Source: Saururus chinensis | Lineage: Eukaryota; Streptophyta; Magnoliopsida; Piperales; Saururaceae | Direction: 5' to 3' | Assembly: GCA_035235625.1 (NCBI GenBank) | Contig: CP141143.1 | Span: 37,309,178 to 37,373,177, forward strand | DNA length: 64,000 nt | Shown here: one piece after another, positions 1-11,221 of the stretch | Layout: every line of letters starts with the position of its first letter | Position numbering within the stretch: position 1 is the stretch's first letter | Made by a program: the position numbers and the translations under genes | Notes under the pieces: generated by a model | Told to the model about the DNA's origin: nothing | Databases searched by the model: none | Seen by the model: the letters and a program-made list of their open reading frames with translations, nothing else

Positions 1-2296
1 CCCCCATTTCTTGAATCCGACAAGCAACAGATACTGATATATCTCAATTATTGAGAACCATGGTTTGGCCGATAACACTTCAGCAAAAGTCAAAACCAAC
101 GCTGAAGCAGACAGAAAGAGGTTCAACCAGCTTCTGCTTCTGGTTTCTGGCCTCTTTCAAGCTTCTGCTTCTGCCGTTCAGTTGAGAAAGAACTTTTGGG
201 GAAAAGGGCTTCCCGGAAGCTGAAAGACCCTGAAGCACGTTGGAGAAGTGCCCCAAGCAAACCTCAAGCTAGTGAAACAGTAAATATAGCATGGATATGA
301 CTATTTAGTTCCTTAAATCTTACCATTCAATCAATGATTTCTCATCTCTTTTATCAAAAACATAATAACAACTGGTGATACACCAATTTCTCAATTTAAA
401 ATCAAAATCATTCAATCAATTAACATATTGGCAATTCTTTTTGGCATAGTATTATCAAACTCAAAATCTTCTGCAAAATATACCTCACAACTTAGAAAAT
501 GAGACCGAATTATTTAAAGTTTACACAAGATCTACAAGGAGATTTTGGGGTGCAATTAAAATGAATAAGGACAATACGGGAGTGCCATTGATGAATTTTG
601 GGTTACCATTGGCACTGAACTATGAATATCTACTCACTTCAGAGGGAGCACCTCCTAAACTTGACTTTCAGAAGACTGGGAAAACACCTGTAAGTACTCT
701 CATTCCAACGCTAATAATAGTATAGTCCTACAACAATGGCAGTTAGGAAAATCAAGCCACAAGCTTTAAAAATGAGGAGAAAATTGATCGATGCAGGCCC
801 TACTTAGGATAAAAATAAGTTCAAAAAAGTTAGGTCTGAAAGTAGAATTATTAAAATTGACAGAATGCAATTGAATGCTAAAATTTAGGGTGAACATTCA
901 AGAAGACTATTCACTTCAAGGGGAATACCTCCCAAGCGATGAATTCCTGGGGGAAAATACTTGTTAATACACCCATTTGAACAATAAACACAATGTAGTC
1001 TACTATCTCAACCTTAGCTTGTTTAAATGATCTTAATACCCACTCCCATAGATACAAAATTTTAGCTATTCGTGACAGAAGAAAAGTCAATAAGCGGTAA
1101 GAACTAATACACACAACATAATGATGACTAAGTTCATAAAATACAGATGAACAAAAAATGAAGTCGTCCCCTCTGCACAGGAATAATGTTTTGTAACTCA
1201 GTTCATTCCAGACAATGGAATCAGGTTGGCTCAGGCCTGGCCAGGCTTCTACTGGAGCCAGCCCAATCTGCAACCTAGCCAGGCCAGCTGCCCTATCCAG
1301 TCAATTGAAATGTCTGACCTTTTTATACTTCTCTTGCTCCCTCCCTCTCCAATACACACAATGCGTGCATCAATCCCAAAAACATAGATAGGGTTCAACT
1401 TGCATAGGCCATTAGAAGTAGGAAAATTTGGCTTAACATCAGAGTCCAAACACCTTGCAATAATTGCACAATTCATGAAGTTTGCACTTCCTATACACTC
1501 AAATGTAATCAAGGATCAACTTGAAATTGTCAAGGCCCATTAAGAGCAATGGTTAACATTGGGTAAACTTTCTCGGAATCATGCCATACCCCTTATTACA
1601 AGTATTTGGAATATTGCAATATATAGTGCCATTTCTATCTATTAAGAGCAACCGTGACACTCAATGACCACACCTTCAAGTTTCTTGTTATGAAATGTCA
1701 ATTCCTCCTTAGTCTTGCTCTCCTCTTCTAAGGACCCCACCAGGAACCTGGTGGCATAACCTCATATGGGCCAAAAATGTCTTATTCACATGAGTCATAC
1801 CATTCAAATGGCTCTCTTCATATTCCATCACCTAGTTCTTTGTATAAAATTCTCATACCGTGCCATTCATCTGTAATACCATTTCATAACAAGTAATTCA
1901 CCTTTTTCTACATGCCCCTTCTTACTAGCCAACACTAAGCCACACAACAAAATGACAAACAAATACCAAAAAATTGACATAGTTTTGATAGCCTGTAAGA
2001 GCCTAACCAGATCCAAATTTGTATACATTCCCTTGTACACGGCATCAACAATTAAATAACCAAACTTATGCCTGTTCAACATATTAGCATCCAGTCTGCA
2101 AGAGCAAACCAATACAACTTGAAACTAGCCCTAACTTAACATGGTGACAGCCATCCACTGATCAATACAGAAATTTAACCCTTTTAATATAAGTAACAAA
2201 AAAACCCACTATAAAATTGTTAATTTGCTATATAATTTAAGTCTCATGACGAACAACAGCTAATTTGCTATATAATGTAAGTCTCGTGATACTAAC
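1..2296. other. Left flank, probably intron of the Myb-like gene
   Basis: No exon could be assigned with confidence. If the Myb-like gene that starts at 6803 on the minus strand is intact, its later exons (acidic linker and C-terminal Myb repeat in this family) should lie at lower coordinates. I looked for the acidic linker and did not find it here, so this is probably more intron. Two weak coding-looking stretches remain unexplained: a plus-strand reading frame at 564-731 that runs into a good splice-donor sequence (GTAAGT at 690-695), and a minus-strand frame at about 1249-1512. I recognise neither. Confidence 0.4.
616..1002 (+). repeat. Diverged direct duplication of about 110 bp
   Basis: The segments 616-730 and 892-1002 align along their length: both have an 'ACTTCA..GGG' block, then 'ACCTCC', 'TGGG.AAAA' and a final 'TAGTC..TAC', with many substitutions. 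It looks like an old local duplication or two relics of one dispersed repeat. Confidence 0.35.
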
Positions 2297-5200
2297 CAAA
2301 GGTTCATCCCCATTTTCCGCTTTGTCAACCAAAGTGCCACAGTAGGCCAAATGCCTCCATAACATTTGATATTCACGGGCATTCGAGATCCCAGTAGTAG
2401 TCTTCTTAACCAAGCTATTCCAATCTATTTTTCCACTAGCAGACTGAGAAACCTCTTGAAGTAGTGCAAGTACTGTTGTTGCACTATACCTGCAAAATCA
2501 AAAGTTTGTTAATAAACAGTGGAAAACATCAACCTATATTTATAACTCCTCAAGATTTAAAAATTCAAGCAGCTGAAAAACACAGGTTCATCATAAAGCA
2601 ATAATGCATAGCAAGATGTTGTGTAAAATGCTCGATGCAAAAAAATCTAGAGTAAAACCCATTAGATAAAATCAACAATTTTGCTGAAAGAAAAAAATTT
2701 CAGGACAATTTTATCTTTATCGATTGGCTCGTTCAGGTTGTACCAAAAGAACCAATATACTTGTCAATATTAATCAAACATCAACGACAACATTTAATAT
2801 GGTACCAATATTTTCTATTGCCTTACATTTTTCTGCCCACATGGTTAAATATTTACTTCAAACTACACAGTATGCAAAAATATACCGTAAGAAAGTGTAC
2901 TGCCAAAATGGGGCCACCAGATAAGGTGATTCTCGATACTTCACACAGCATCAATTTCAACTGATGCAGGTTGTGCAAAAGATATGCAAAATGATGTTTC
3001 CAAGCACAAAATTAGAATTCAACGTAATCAAGATTCATTCTGAACAGCTGAAGTGTCATACAAGATAAGTGCAGAAAATGGGTCATACAGCTCACCAAGC
3101 AAAAATCTAAAGCATGCATGGGTGCAGGTGCAAATCTCAGCCACAATAAAAAAACTGAGACTGTAATAGCACATTAAAATAATAACTTCTCCATGCTTCA
3201 CTGACTAAACAATACCACAATTGAAATTAAGTGAACACATGCCCCAAAACAATTGAATTTTAATGAATTAATTGAAAATCAATTTAGCAAATTAGAAGGC
3301 AGTTCAGAACTACGTGGCTGAATGTGATGTTTGCCAACAGGCTAAGCCATCCACTGCCTCTCCAGCTGGCCTTCTTCAACCTCTCCCAATTCTATATCAT
3401 ATTTGGGAAGACGTTTTCATGGATTTTATCCGGGCTTTACCTGTGGTTCATGGTAAGTCTGTCATTTTAGTTATAGTGGATTGTCTCTCCAAATATGCCC
3501 ACTTTTGTGCCCTCAGCCATCCTTTCACCGCTAAATCAGTTGCTGAACCTTATGTTTGTGAGGTGGCTAAACTCCATAGCATGCCACGAACTATTGTCTC
3601 AGACCGGAACAAGGTTTTCTTATCTAATTTTTGGCATGAATTTTTCTCTATTTAGGGCACTAGCCTCCACATGAGCACCACCTATCACCCTCAGTCCAAC
3701 GGGCAGACGAAGGTCGTCAATCGTTGCTTAGAGTAGTATCTGTGATGCTTTGTTGGGGATGAACCTCGCCGTTGGTTAGAGTTCCTTCCTTGGACCAAAA
3801 TGGTACAGCTATCAGTTGTACTCCTTTTGAGGTTGTTTATGGCCGACTTCCTACAGTCATCCTTTATGTTCTTCTTCGTGCTTCTGTCAGTGAAGTTGAC
3901 TACACACTTCAGTCACGAGATGAGATCCTTCACTGCCTTAAGTCCAACCTTGCCACTGCCCAAAATCGGATGAAACAGGTTTATGATTGCCATCACACAG
4001 ATAAGGAGTTTGTAGTGGGTGACCTTGTCTACGTCTACCTTCTTCCCCACCGTTAGAGTTCTTTATCTCAGCCCAACTCTGCTAAGCTGGCTCACCGCTT
4101 CCATGGACCCTATGTGGTGGTAGAGTGTATTGGTTTTGTGGCGTAGTGCCTCTAGCTCTGCCTTCCTCCATTGTGGATACTCATTGCGTTCTCCGTCATA
4201 GACGCCTGGTTAATGAAGTTCTTATTGCTTAGTTTGACCATCCTCTTGAGGATGCCTCGTGGATGGTGGACTTTGAATTTTATCAACAGTTCTCTGATTT
4301 TGCGCCTTGAGGACAAGGCCCTACCGCAGCGTGGTGGAGTGATATATCTCTTATTTATACATAGTTTCAATTAGGAGTAGGTTTATTAGTAAATTCACTA
4401 GTTTACTTGATTATGTTAATTTAGACCATTGGATTGGGATTGTAGGGTTAGGATTATGTTATGAGGTATTTGGGCCCACTATTGGGTAATTGGATTTTGT
4501 ATGTAAATCAGATTACGAGCTTAATGGAAAAAGAAAAAAAATGGAATTAGCCCTAACCTCTCATCCCCTGTTCCCTCATCTTCCTCTCAGTTCTGTGCAT
4601 ACCGGTGGTGCATTCTGGTGCATATCAAAGATAGTGGAGGCAAAGTATGCAACCTGAAAGATGAAGATCATGCCACTCCCACTTGAGTTAACAAATGCAT
4701 ACTAGTATGGACAATTGTATGGATATGGCTATGATCCTACAACACGTACAGGAAATGTGTATGGACCACTAGTACTCAGAATTTATACCAACCATTACCT
4801 CTGTTACAATAGTAGCAACCTACCCACCATATGGGATCTTACATCATTTGCCTGAGTATGAGTATGAGAGGCTTGTGAGTGAGTATTTAAGTACCTACCA
4901 AATTATGATGACGTGGGAGCAATGTTCTACCCAATTGGATTTCCCTATATGCTCACTCTTCTAGTGGTTAGATAGCTTTCCAACCTCCACGTCACTCTTG
5001 CTATTAGTAATAAATATTTAAGTTAGACTTCCAAGTTTTATTTAGATGTACACCATCATGTTATCTACTTAATCATTGACATTTTCCTCAAACTTGTTCT
5101 TTATTATTGTTGATCATATTTTCTGCATAATAAATGTAATTTATGTTAGTATAAGTGTCTTCACATGGTGCTATGATTGTTTGAGATTAGATTTAGGGCT

Positions 5201-6803
5201 TTTAAATGCTAAAGCATGCTTAGATTAACAAAGTACATGTGAAAACATCATATTTAGGTCACTGATTTTTTTTTTTCCATTAGCTCATATATCTCCAATA
5301 AATCTTATCTTTGGGTAACCAATATATCTCCGATCAAAGATATTGTGAACCATGATTCTCCCCTTTTTGTGTAATTTCTCCTCTCAAGCCTAATTCCTTC
5401 CCTTCTTCGTCTAGCCTTCCCTATCGTCCCTCCTCACATCTTACAAGTTCTTCCCTTATTCACCCTAATTATCCCCCTTTTCCAATATCTCATATATATC
5501 TCCGATAAATCTTATCTTTGGGTAACCGATATATCTCCGATAAAAGATATTGCAAACCATGATCCTCCCCTTTTGTCTAATTTCTCCTCTCAAGTCTAAT
5601 TCCTTCCCTTCTTTGTCTAGCCTTCCCCATCATCCCTCCTCACATCTTACAAGTTCTTCCCTTATTCACCCTAATTATCCCCCCTTAGATAATTAGATGT
5701 ACAACACAACAGCTGCATTCATATCTAGAGCTTATTAAAACATTCTTCATCCTTAATGTAAAGCTAATGCAAATAAGAAATCTCCCATTCCACCGTAATC
5801 TATAAACATACTACATCCAATTGAGCTTATGTTTTACATTGTCCACACAACTGCTCAAAAATTTTCTGTTCTTCAAACACCATCGAACTGAAACCAACTT
5901 AACCAGAGAATTTTCAATGAAAGTACCATTCGAACATGCAACACTTATTGCCTTTACATAAAGGTTGATCCCCATTTAACTTCCTTTAACTCCACAGTCC
6001 TTCCCGTTACGCACCTTCTTTATGCTTTGATCATCTATACAGTTTTTATTCAATGAACTCTAATAATTTCACGTCCATCTTCATTCCTCAACAGGAAAAG
6101 TTCAACAATCTCAATTTTTTAATGCGCCTATAGCAGCACAAATTTCTAATTCTACTGTGTCACAATTTAGACAACTTGGTGTAATCTCCGATCCCTTTCC
6201 TTGCACCTAATATAGCATACATCATATCATGTGCATCTTCAAAAGATAGCATCAACGAACAACATTTCAAGCTCCTATGCTTACACATTATTGGTACTTT
6301 TCCATTTCACAATTCTTCGAACATGCCACCAAAGCATAGTAATCGAGGTCAAGTTTAAACTTAATTTGACAATTAAAAGAGAAACTAACAGAAAATGAAC
6401 TCGACGTTATAGATGCCATACATTGAATCTCACTAGACTCCTATCCATCTCAACTTGACTCTCATTTAAACTTTTTTTAATAGCATTCTCAATAAGCATT
6501 ATACAACCCTCGAAATACTAAAAACATGAAAGAAAGGCCTTTACTAGTTAGCATATCAGGTAAATAAGTAATTCATTCTTATTACAGATCAAAGACAGCA
6601 CTTTTGTTCGACTATTTTGGTACAGCTCTAAAACACAGCAAGTCTACTACCAAAAATGCCACTTCATGTATTTCTCGGCTACAAACCATCCACCAGTAAA
6701 GGAAAAAACGACATATTTATTGTCTTTGCTAGGAGAAGTTACACGTTTATTACCTCTGAGCAAGCAGAATAGTGTCATCTTCACTGATAAAACCCTTCTT
6801 CAT
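2297..6803 (-). CDS. Myb-like / homeodomain-like protein, first two coding exons (partial)
   Basis: Exon 1 is 6754-6803 (50 nt) and encodes [16 protein letters not shown] plus two bases of an Arg codon, followed by a GTAATA donor. Exon 2 is 2297-2489 (193 nt); it has a TTTTGCAG acceptor and a GTTAGT donor, and it restores the frame as [14 protein letters not shown], then [11 protein letters not shown] and [14 protein letters not shown]. From memory, this conserved block is the N-terminal half of a plant family of Myb-like (homeodomain-like) proteins whose Myb repeat lies in a later exon; they are presumed nuclear DNA-binding proteins. The Myb repeat is not in the window, so DNA binding cannot be checked. 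The start codon fits the family's conserved KKGFISEDD start. The 4.26-kb intron contains a gypsy relic and a tandem duplication. No frameshift or stop is seen in these exons. It could still be a gene fragment, because no third exon was found. Confidence 0.75.
3306..4339 (+). pseudogene. Ty3/gypsy integrase plus chromodomain-like tail, broken
   Basis: This is the end of a gypsy polyprotein. It starts in the integrase zinc-binding region ([10 protein letters not shown]), followed by the core with the first Asp in MDFIRALP and the second in [10 protein letters not shown]. The catalytic Glu is changed to Lys: [13 protein letters not shown], where the family has QTE. An in-frame TAG at 3653-3655, others near 3733 and 4054, and frameshifts break the frame. 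The last part resembles the chromodomain-like tail ([10 protein letters not shown], then [17 protein letters not shown], then [10 protein letters not shown]). Everything upstream of the integrase is missing, so this is a 5'-truncated copy in the intron of the Myb-like gene, on the opposite strand to it. Confidence 0.87.
4340..4622 (+). repeat. Probable 3' LTR of the gypsy relic
   Basis: Right after the polyprotein end there is a short purine-rich tract (GCGTGGTGGAG), then TGATATATC. The segment ends TTCTGGTGCA, giving TG...CA ends and a length of 283 bp. This fits a small gypsy LTR. No 5' LTR or target-site duplication exists to confirm the ends, and an earlier GTGCA at about 4599 is an alternative end. 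Confidence 0.45.
4623..6753. other. Remaining intron sequence of the Myb-like gene
   Basis: Apart from the tandem duplication at 5284-5696, I see no gene, RNA or element. The sequence is AT-rich with scattered pyrimidine tracts. Confidence 0.5.
5284..5696 (+). repeat. Tandem duplication, two units of about 200 bp
   Basis: Unit 1 (5284-5482) and unit 2 (5489-5696) both run from CTCATATAT.TCTCC through GGGTAACC.ATATATCTCCGAT, a CT-rich centre (TAATTCCTTCCCTTCTT) and on to CACCCTAATTATCCCCC. They differ by scattered substitutions and short indels. The high identity suggests a fairly recent duplication. Confidence 0.9.
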
Positions 6804-6879
6804 CTTGAATTTGCATTCGCATACAAGACTGCCAAAACGCAGTGGAGCTTGCTAGCTATGAACTCCAGAACTTGAAAGA

Positions 6880-7190
6880 GGAAAGCATTTACTGAAAAAA
6901 TAATAATAACAGTAGGAAAAGGGGCTCTCTGCCGACAGACTGCAACGGGAAGAAGGGATTTTAAGCTGTGAGGTGGAAAGAGGGAAGGGTGGGGCGAACG
7001 GAGGAGATAAGCGGTGGGGGGGAAGGGTGGGGGCAACGGAGACGAGGCCAGGAAAGTGCTCTCCGCCGCTTACCGCGGCGAATTTTTAGAAAGGGACGCC
7101 GTGAGACAAAACCGCGGCCGACTGGGGACTGCGGTTCACGTTGACCGGTTCATCCTGAATAAGGCAGTAGCAAATCTTAAGCCCAAAAAT
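6880..7190 (-). promoter_or_regulatory. GC- and CpG-rich 5' region of the Myb-like gene
   Basis: Just upstream of the minus-strand ATG at 6803 the base composition changes from AT-rich to GC-rich with many CpG sites (for example CCGCGGC and GCCGCTTACCGCGG), about 7000-7140. On the minus strand a polypyrimidine tract followed by CAG at about 6886-6900 could be a 5'-UTR intron acceptor. This fits a broadly expressed gene's promoter and leader, but no core element could be placed with confidence. Confidence 0.4.
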
Positions 7191-7254
7191 CACCGTCACA
7201 TGACTATTGCCTAGTTTTGGGGTTAAATAAGTAAAATAATTTCATATACCGATA

Positions 7255-8215
7255 CTAGCAAAATGCACATCTATAACGTCTGTAAATACAATTAATGGCT
7301 ACCACTTTATACAATAAAAATAATTTTCTTTACGAGACAAATTAAAATATAAAAATCACATTATAATGAGAGGAGGGTTGGTTTTTAAATAGGCCTTAGA
7401 TAAGATAAAATAAACTGAAGTAAAAATAATGTATGTGTTTAAACAAATGTTGCCCTTGTATATTATGCTTACAATATATACTTTTAAGATCATAATGACT
7501 ATAAATTTAATACATAAATTATAATTCTAAAACTTAGGCTAAATATTCTGTCATGGGTAGGCTTTGATATATAATAGTGTAAAAAGGCTTTCTATCATAG
7601 AATATGTTATTCATATTCAATAATAGTTTAACGATGTATCTCATTTGATAGAACTCTTTTGAGAGTTTTCAAGGCTCTAAAAAATATATGAATCCAAACA
7701 AGGATAATATAAGTAAAAAAAAATTAAAAAATATATGAATCCAAATAAATAATAATTTGATGAGATATCTCATTTGATAGAACTCTTTGGGAGTTTTCAA
7801 GGGTATCAAAAATATATGAATCCAAATAAATATAATATAGGTAAAATTTTATTAAAAAATGTGTTGTATAAGTGAGGTTTACAAAAAAGTTCAATAAATT
7901 ATAGTCACTCAGATCTCATTTGATAGAGCATATTGAGAACTTTCTAACAATACAAAAAATACACAAATCTAGGTTCAATGTCATATTAACCTGTAGTATT
8001 GTGTTAACATGTATTAAGAAGACATCTAAAAGAATCTAAGTAAATAATTTTATTATAATATCCTCAAAACATATACCAATTTAAACATATATTAAAGAAC
8101 ATAACGATATAAGACATGGGTAAGTTAAGACTTAAGGATAAAAAGCAGAGGTAAAAAACATCAAAATTAAAAAATTTATAGTCACCCAATTTGATTTATA
8201 TAATAGTATAATTGA
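7255..8215 (-). mobile_element. Degenerate non-autonomous Helitron-like element, copy 1
   Basis: Read on the minus strand, the block starts with TC followed by AATTATACTATTATATAA and ends in CTAG followed by T, with a weak hairpin just inside the end. These are Helitron hallmarks (5' TC, 3' CTRR, insertion at A/T, no target duplication). A related block of similar length (1022 bp) lies at 25657-26678 and shares its ends and several interior stretches. There is no coding capacity. The match to Helitron termini is by eye, and the hairpin is decayed. Confidence 0.4.
7639..7985 (+). repeat. Three diverged direct repeats, 130-145 bp apart
   Basis: Each unit starts with TCTCATTTGATAGA.C and continues with GAGAGTTTTC and A.AAAATATATGAATCC; units begin near 7639, 7768 and 7914. 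A fourth relative of the same unit occurs near 25914, inside the second Helitron-like block. Confidence 0.65.
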
Positions 8216-8670
8216 CATAAATTTTCTTGTAAAGCATTTGGCTGCTTGAAATGGAGAGATCTACATCCCTCATCACTGATGTAAAAAACTAAGGGGTCAA
8301 TTGGATGGGAAAGCCAATTTTAACCCGATTAAATTACCTTTCCACTTGTGGAAATTACCCCTAAACCTCATTTAATTAATTTTTTTTTTGTTAAAACTCC
8401 TATTCTAGAGACCATCCTGTTTATTCTTATTTTGGAGACCAACCTGGATAAAGTAAAATGGGGCCTAAGATTTTTGCTTAAGACTTGGTTAGATTAGTAT
8501 TTTGTAATGTTTTATTTAGTTGATTAGGGATGAAAAGTAAAAGAACAAGTATTGTGGACCCACGTATTTGAAAGTTTATTGATCCAACATAGTCCATAGT
8601 TGGAAGAGTAAGTATTTAAGGATTTGGATGGTGTAATAAAGTGTTATGGGCCTATGTGTTCTAAGTTGAT
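8216..8670. other. Spacer with no recognised feature
   Basis: AT-rich sequence between the Helitron-like relic and the LTR-like block. Nothing recognised. Confidence 0.4.
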
Positions 8671-10860
8671 TGTATAACACCTCATATTTTCTGAAGAAAA
8701 TATTATTAATTATTTAATATTTTAGGCCATCAGTAACCATCGACATGTAGATGGACTTGTTGATGGAACTCAAAAATATTTTGTTGGTGAACTCATTGAC
8801 ATGTCGATGAAGTCGATGATGGTAATTGCATGTATACAGTTACTCCGATATACGAGGCTGTTAATTAGCTTCAGATTTCGTGGGTAGTTATGATAGTAGC
8901 TTAGAAACGGTTTGAGAAGGAAAAAAATAAGTTCAAGGGGAGACTTGTGGCTGGAGAAGAGAGCAATGAACAATTGAGAGTGAAGCGAATGACAAAAATC
9001 GGGCAACACTCGCATTTTAAGGTCAAAAGCTTTCTGAACTTGAGATTTTACCAAATTGATGTAGTTTTGGATTTTCTTCATGTTTTTTATGATTTGTGTT
9101 GGATATATTGTTAATTGAAGTAAAATCCTTGAATTTATTATCTCCAGAGCCAAATTCATGGTTTTTACTGTACTATGAAGTAAAATAGGGGTTTGATCGA
9201 TGATTTCCTTGTTTGAGAAAAATCTCCAAGAAGAATATATGTGAATTTTTTTTCCAAAATGAATGAAGGCATTTGTGCATGTTTGTGATTGTTGATGGAG
9301 TTACCGACTTGCCAATGATTGCATAGATGAAAGGAAGAAGACGAACAGTGCTCATACATGCGTGTGTAGCAGGCATGCTATTTTTGGTCATCGGTTGTAT
9401 GAATGACATGTCAATGAGGCTTTGGTGAGAATGACACAAGAGTGTCATTCAACTGTCAGTAGGGTTGTCAACCCATCTATGAAGTCACCGATAGAAATTT
9501 ATATATTTTTTGATAATAATCGACATGTCAGTGAACTCACCAATGGCTATTAATGAGGGTGTCGACCTGTATATGAAGTCACCAATAGATATTGATATCT
9601 CTGTTAATGATAGTTAACACATCGGTGAACTCACCGATGGTCATCAGTAAGGTGTCGACCCATCTCTAAGGCCACCAATAGATTTTGTTGGTAAGGTTCG
9701 ACGTGAAGGTGAACTCATCGATGGTTATCAAAAAGGACATCGACCCATCCATGAGCTTACCTATGGACCTCATAGTCAATGTTGATAGGGTTCGACGTGT
9801 TGATGAACTCATTGATGATCATTGGTGGGGTTACCGATATGTTGGCAAGGTTGTCGATGGAATATATGATTTATGTATTTCCTTGTGAATATAGCTAGCA
9901 TATGCTATAATAATTATAATTGATAGTGCATGATTTTTTGTGTTATGTGATGTGGCTGAAGGATCAATTATGCATGTATTATATATGGTTAGTAATCCCA
10001 ATGCATGTGTATGAGACTATTGATGTGATGGATGGGCACCCAAAAGACTAGGCATATTGCAACCAAGGTCGCAGGAACCTTTGGTGCCTTAGCTCCAAAA
10101 GTGAGTTGTCAGCCACGTAGATGGAAGGATTTAATATGAAAAAGGACCAAGGTCTTTTGGCTATCTAAGAATAGAGTTATGTTGAACTGCTTTCCTGGCA
10201 CGGGAGTCATGCTTGAATAGACTAGAGCATTAAAAGATGGTTGGTCTTACATAGTACATTATAGGAGGTTTCGACGATCATGGGAAGTCAGAATCTCAAC
10301 AGTAGGGTCCATGAGCTTTAGTGAGCCCTCACTTCATAGCGTGGATGGGGAGAGGCAAACTTTAGAGCACTAAGGTCATAATGTGATGGCCCAATATCTA
10401 GTAGTGTGGAGCTCCTAAATGAGGTTATCATGTCTAGAGAACCTTCAAGAAGGGTTTTGCTTATGAATAGAATGATTAATATGAAAGGTATGTACTCTTT
10501 ATATTATGATGAATCGACTTGTTTTTTAACAAGAATTCCATGGTATGTTGATCGAATCTTTGTATTTCTTTGAGATTGTCATCCCACTAAGTATTTCTTT
10601 ATACTCACCATCCTTTGTGGTGTAGGTGTTCGGGTCGAGATTCAAAGGTAATGTGAAAAACATAGATGTAGTGAAGTTTTACTATGTATATATAAAGATT
10701 CTTGAGCTAGGTTTGACTAGGCATGTGAGTGTGTCATTTTTCTTTCATTGGTTTAGATATTGTTAACACACAATGATAAACTTGTGGATCCTATGAATAT
10801 TTCAATGTAATAACTATATAGATTATTATTAAAGTTACTAATCTTACATCAAAATGATTG
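8671..10860 (+). mobile_element. LTR-like block with internal tandem repeats, ends uncertain
   Basis: The block begins TGTATAACACCTCATATT, like the start of other TGTAA..CCC LTRs in this window. Like them it has an internal minisatellite and, near its right end, a 'TACTCACC..CTTTGTGGTGTAGGTG' stretch of the kind seen before LTR 3' ends. I could not find a matching target-site duplication or a convincing CA end, so this may be an old solo LTR or a fragment. No protein is encoded. Confidence 0.35.
9464..9840 (+). repeat. Minisatellite, about four units of 85-100 bp
   Basis: Each unit has the phrases GTCGACCCATCTATGA, GTCACCAATAGA and GAACTCACCGATGG, with steady divergence between units. Unit starts lie near 9464, 9561, 9654 and 9738. 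It probably expanded by slippage inside the LTR-like block. Confidence 0.8.
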
Positions 10861-11221
10861 TGAAAGTTGATGATGCTCATACCCCTAATTCTCTATTTCA
10901 ATTATTTAATTCGTATGTTTAACTGTTGCAATTGACAAGATGGATGGACAAAGATTTATGATATCTTCTTTTAAAATGAAGAAAAAATATGTATGTCATG
11001 AAAATTTTATATGTGGAATTAGGGGCGATAGATTGAGTCACCACTTTTCTTCCATCTTAGTTTCCTTTCCTTTTTTGAGTTTTCAATTCTTATAATAAAT
11101 GCCCATTAATGTTGTCATGACCTATATTTTTATAACACTTTTTAAAGAGTGCAAATGATAAATCATGTGAAAATTTTTTTCTTCTTAAATACAAACAAAT
11201 TATTCGATTAAGTATCTGGGT
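10861..11221. other. Spacer with no recognised feature
   Basis: AT-rich sequence up to the left end of the family-1 solo LTR. Nothing recognised. Confidence 0.4.
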
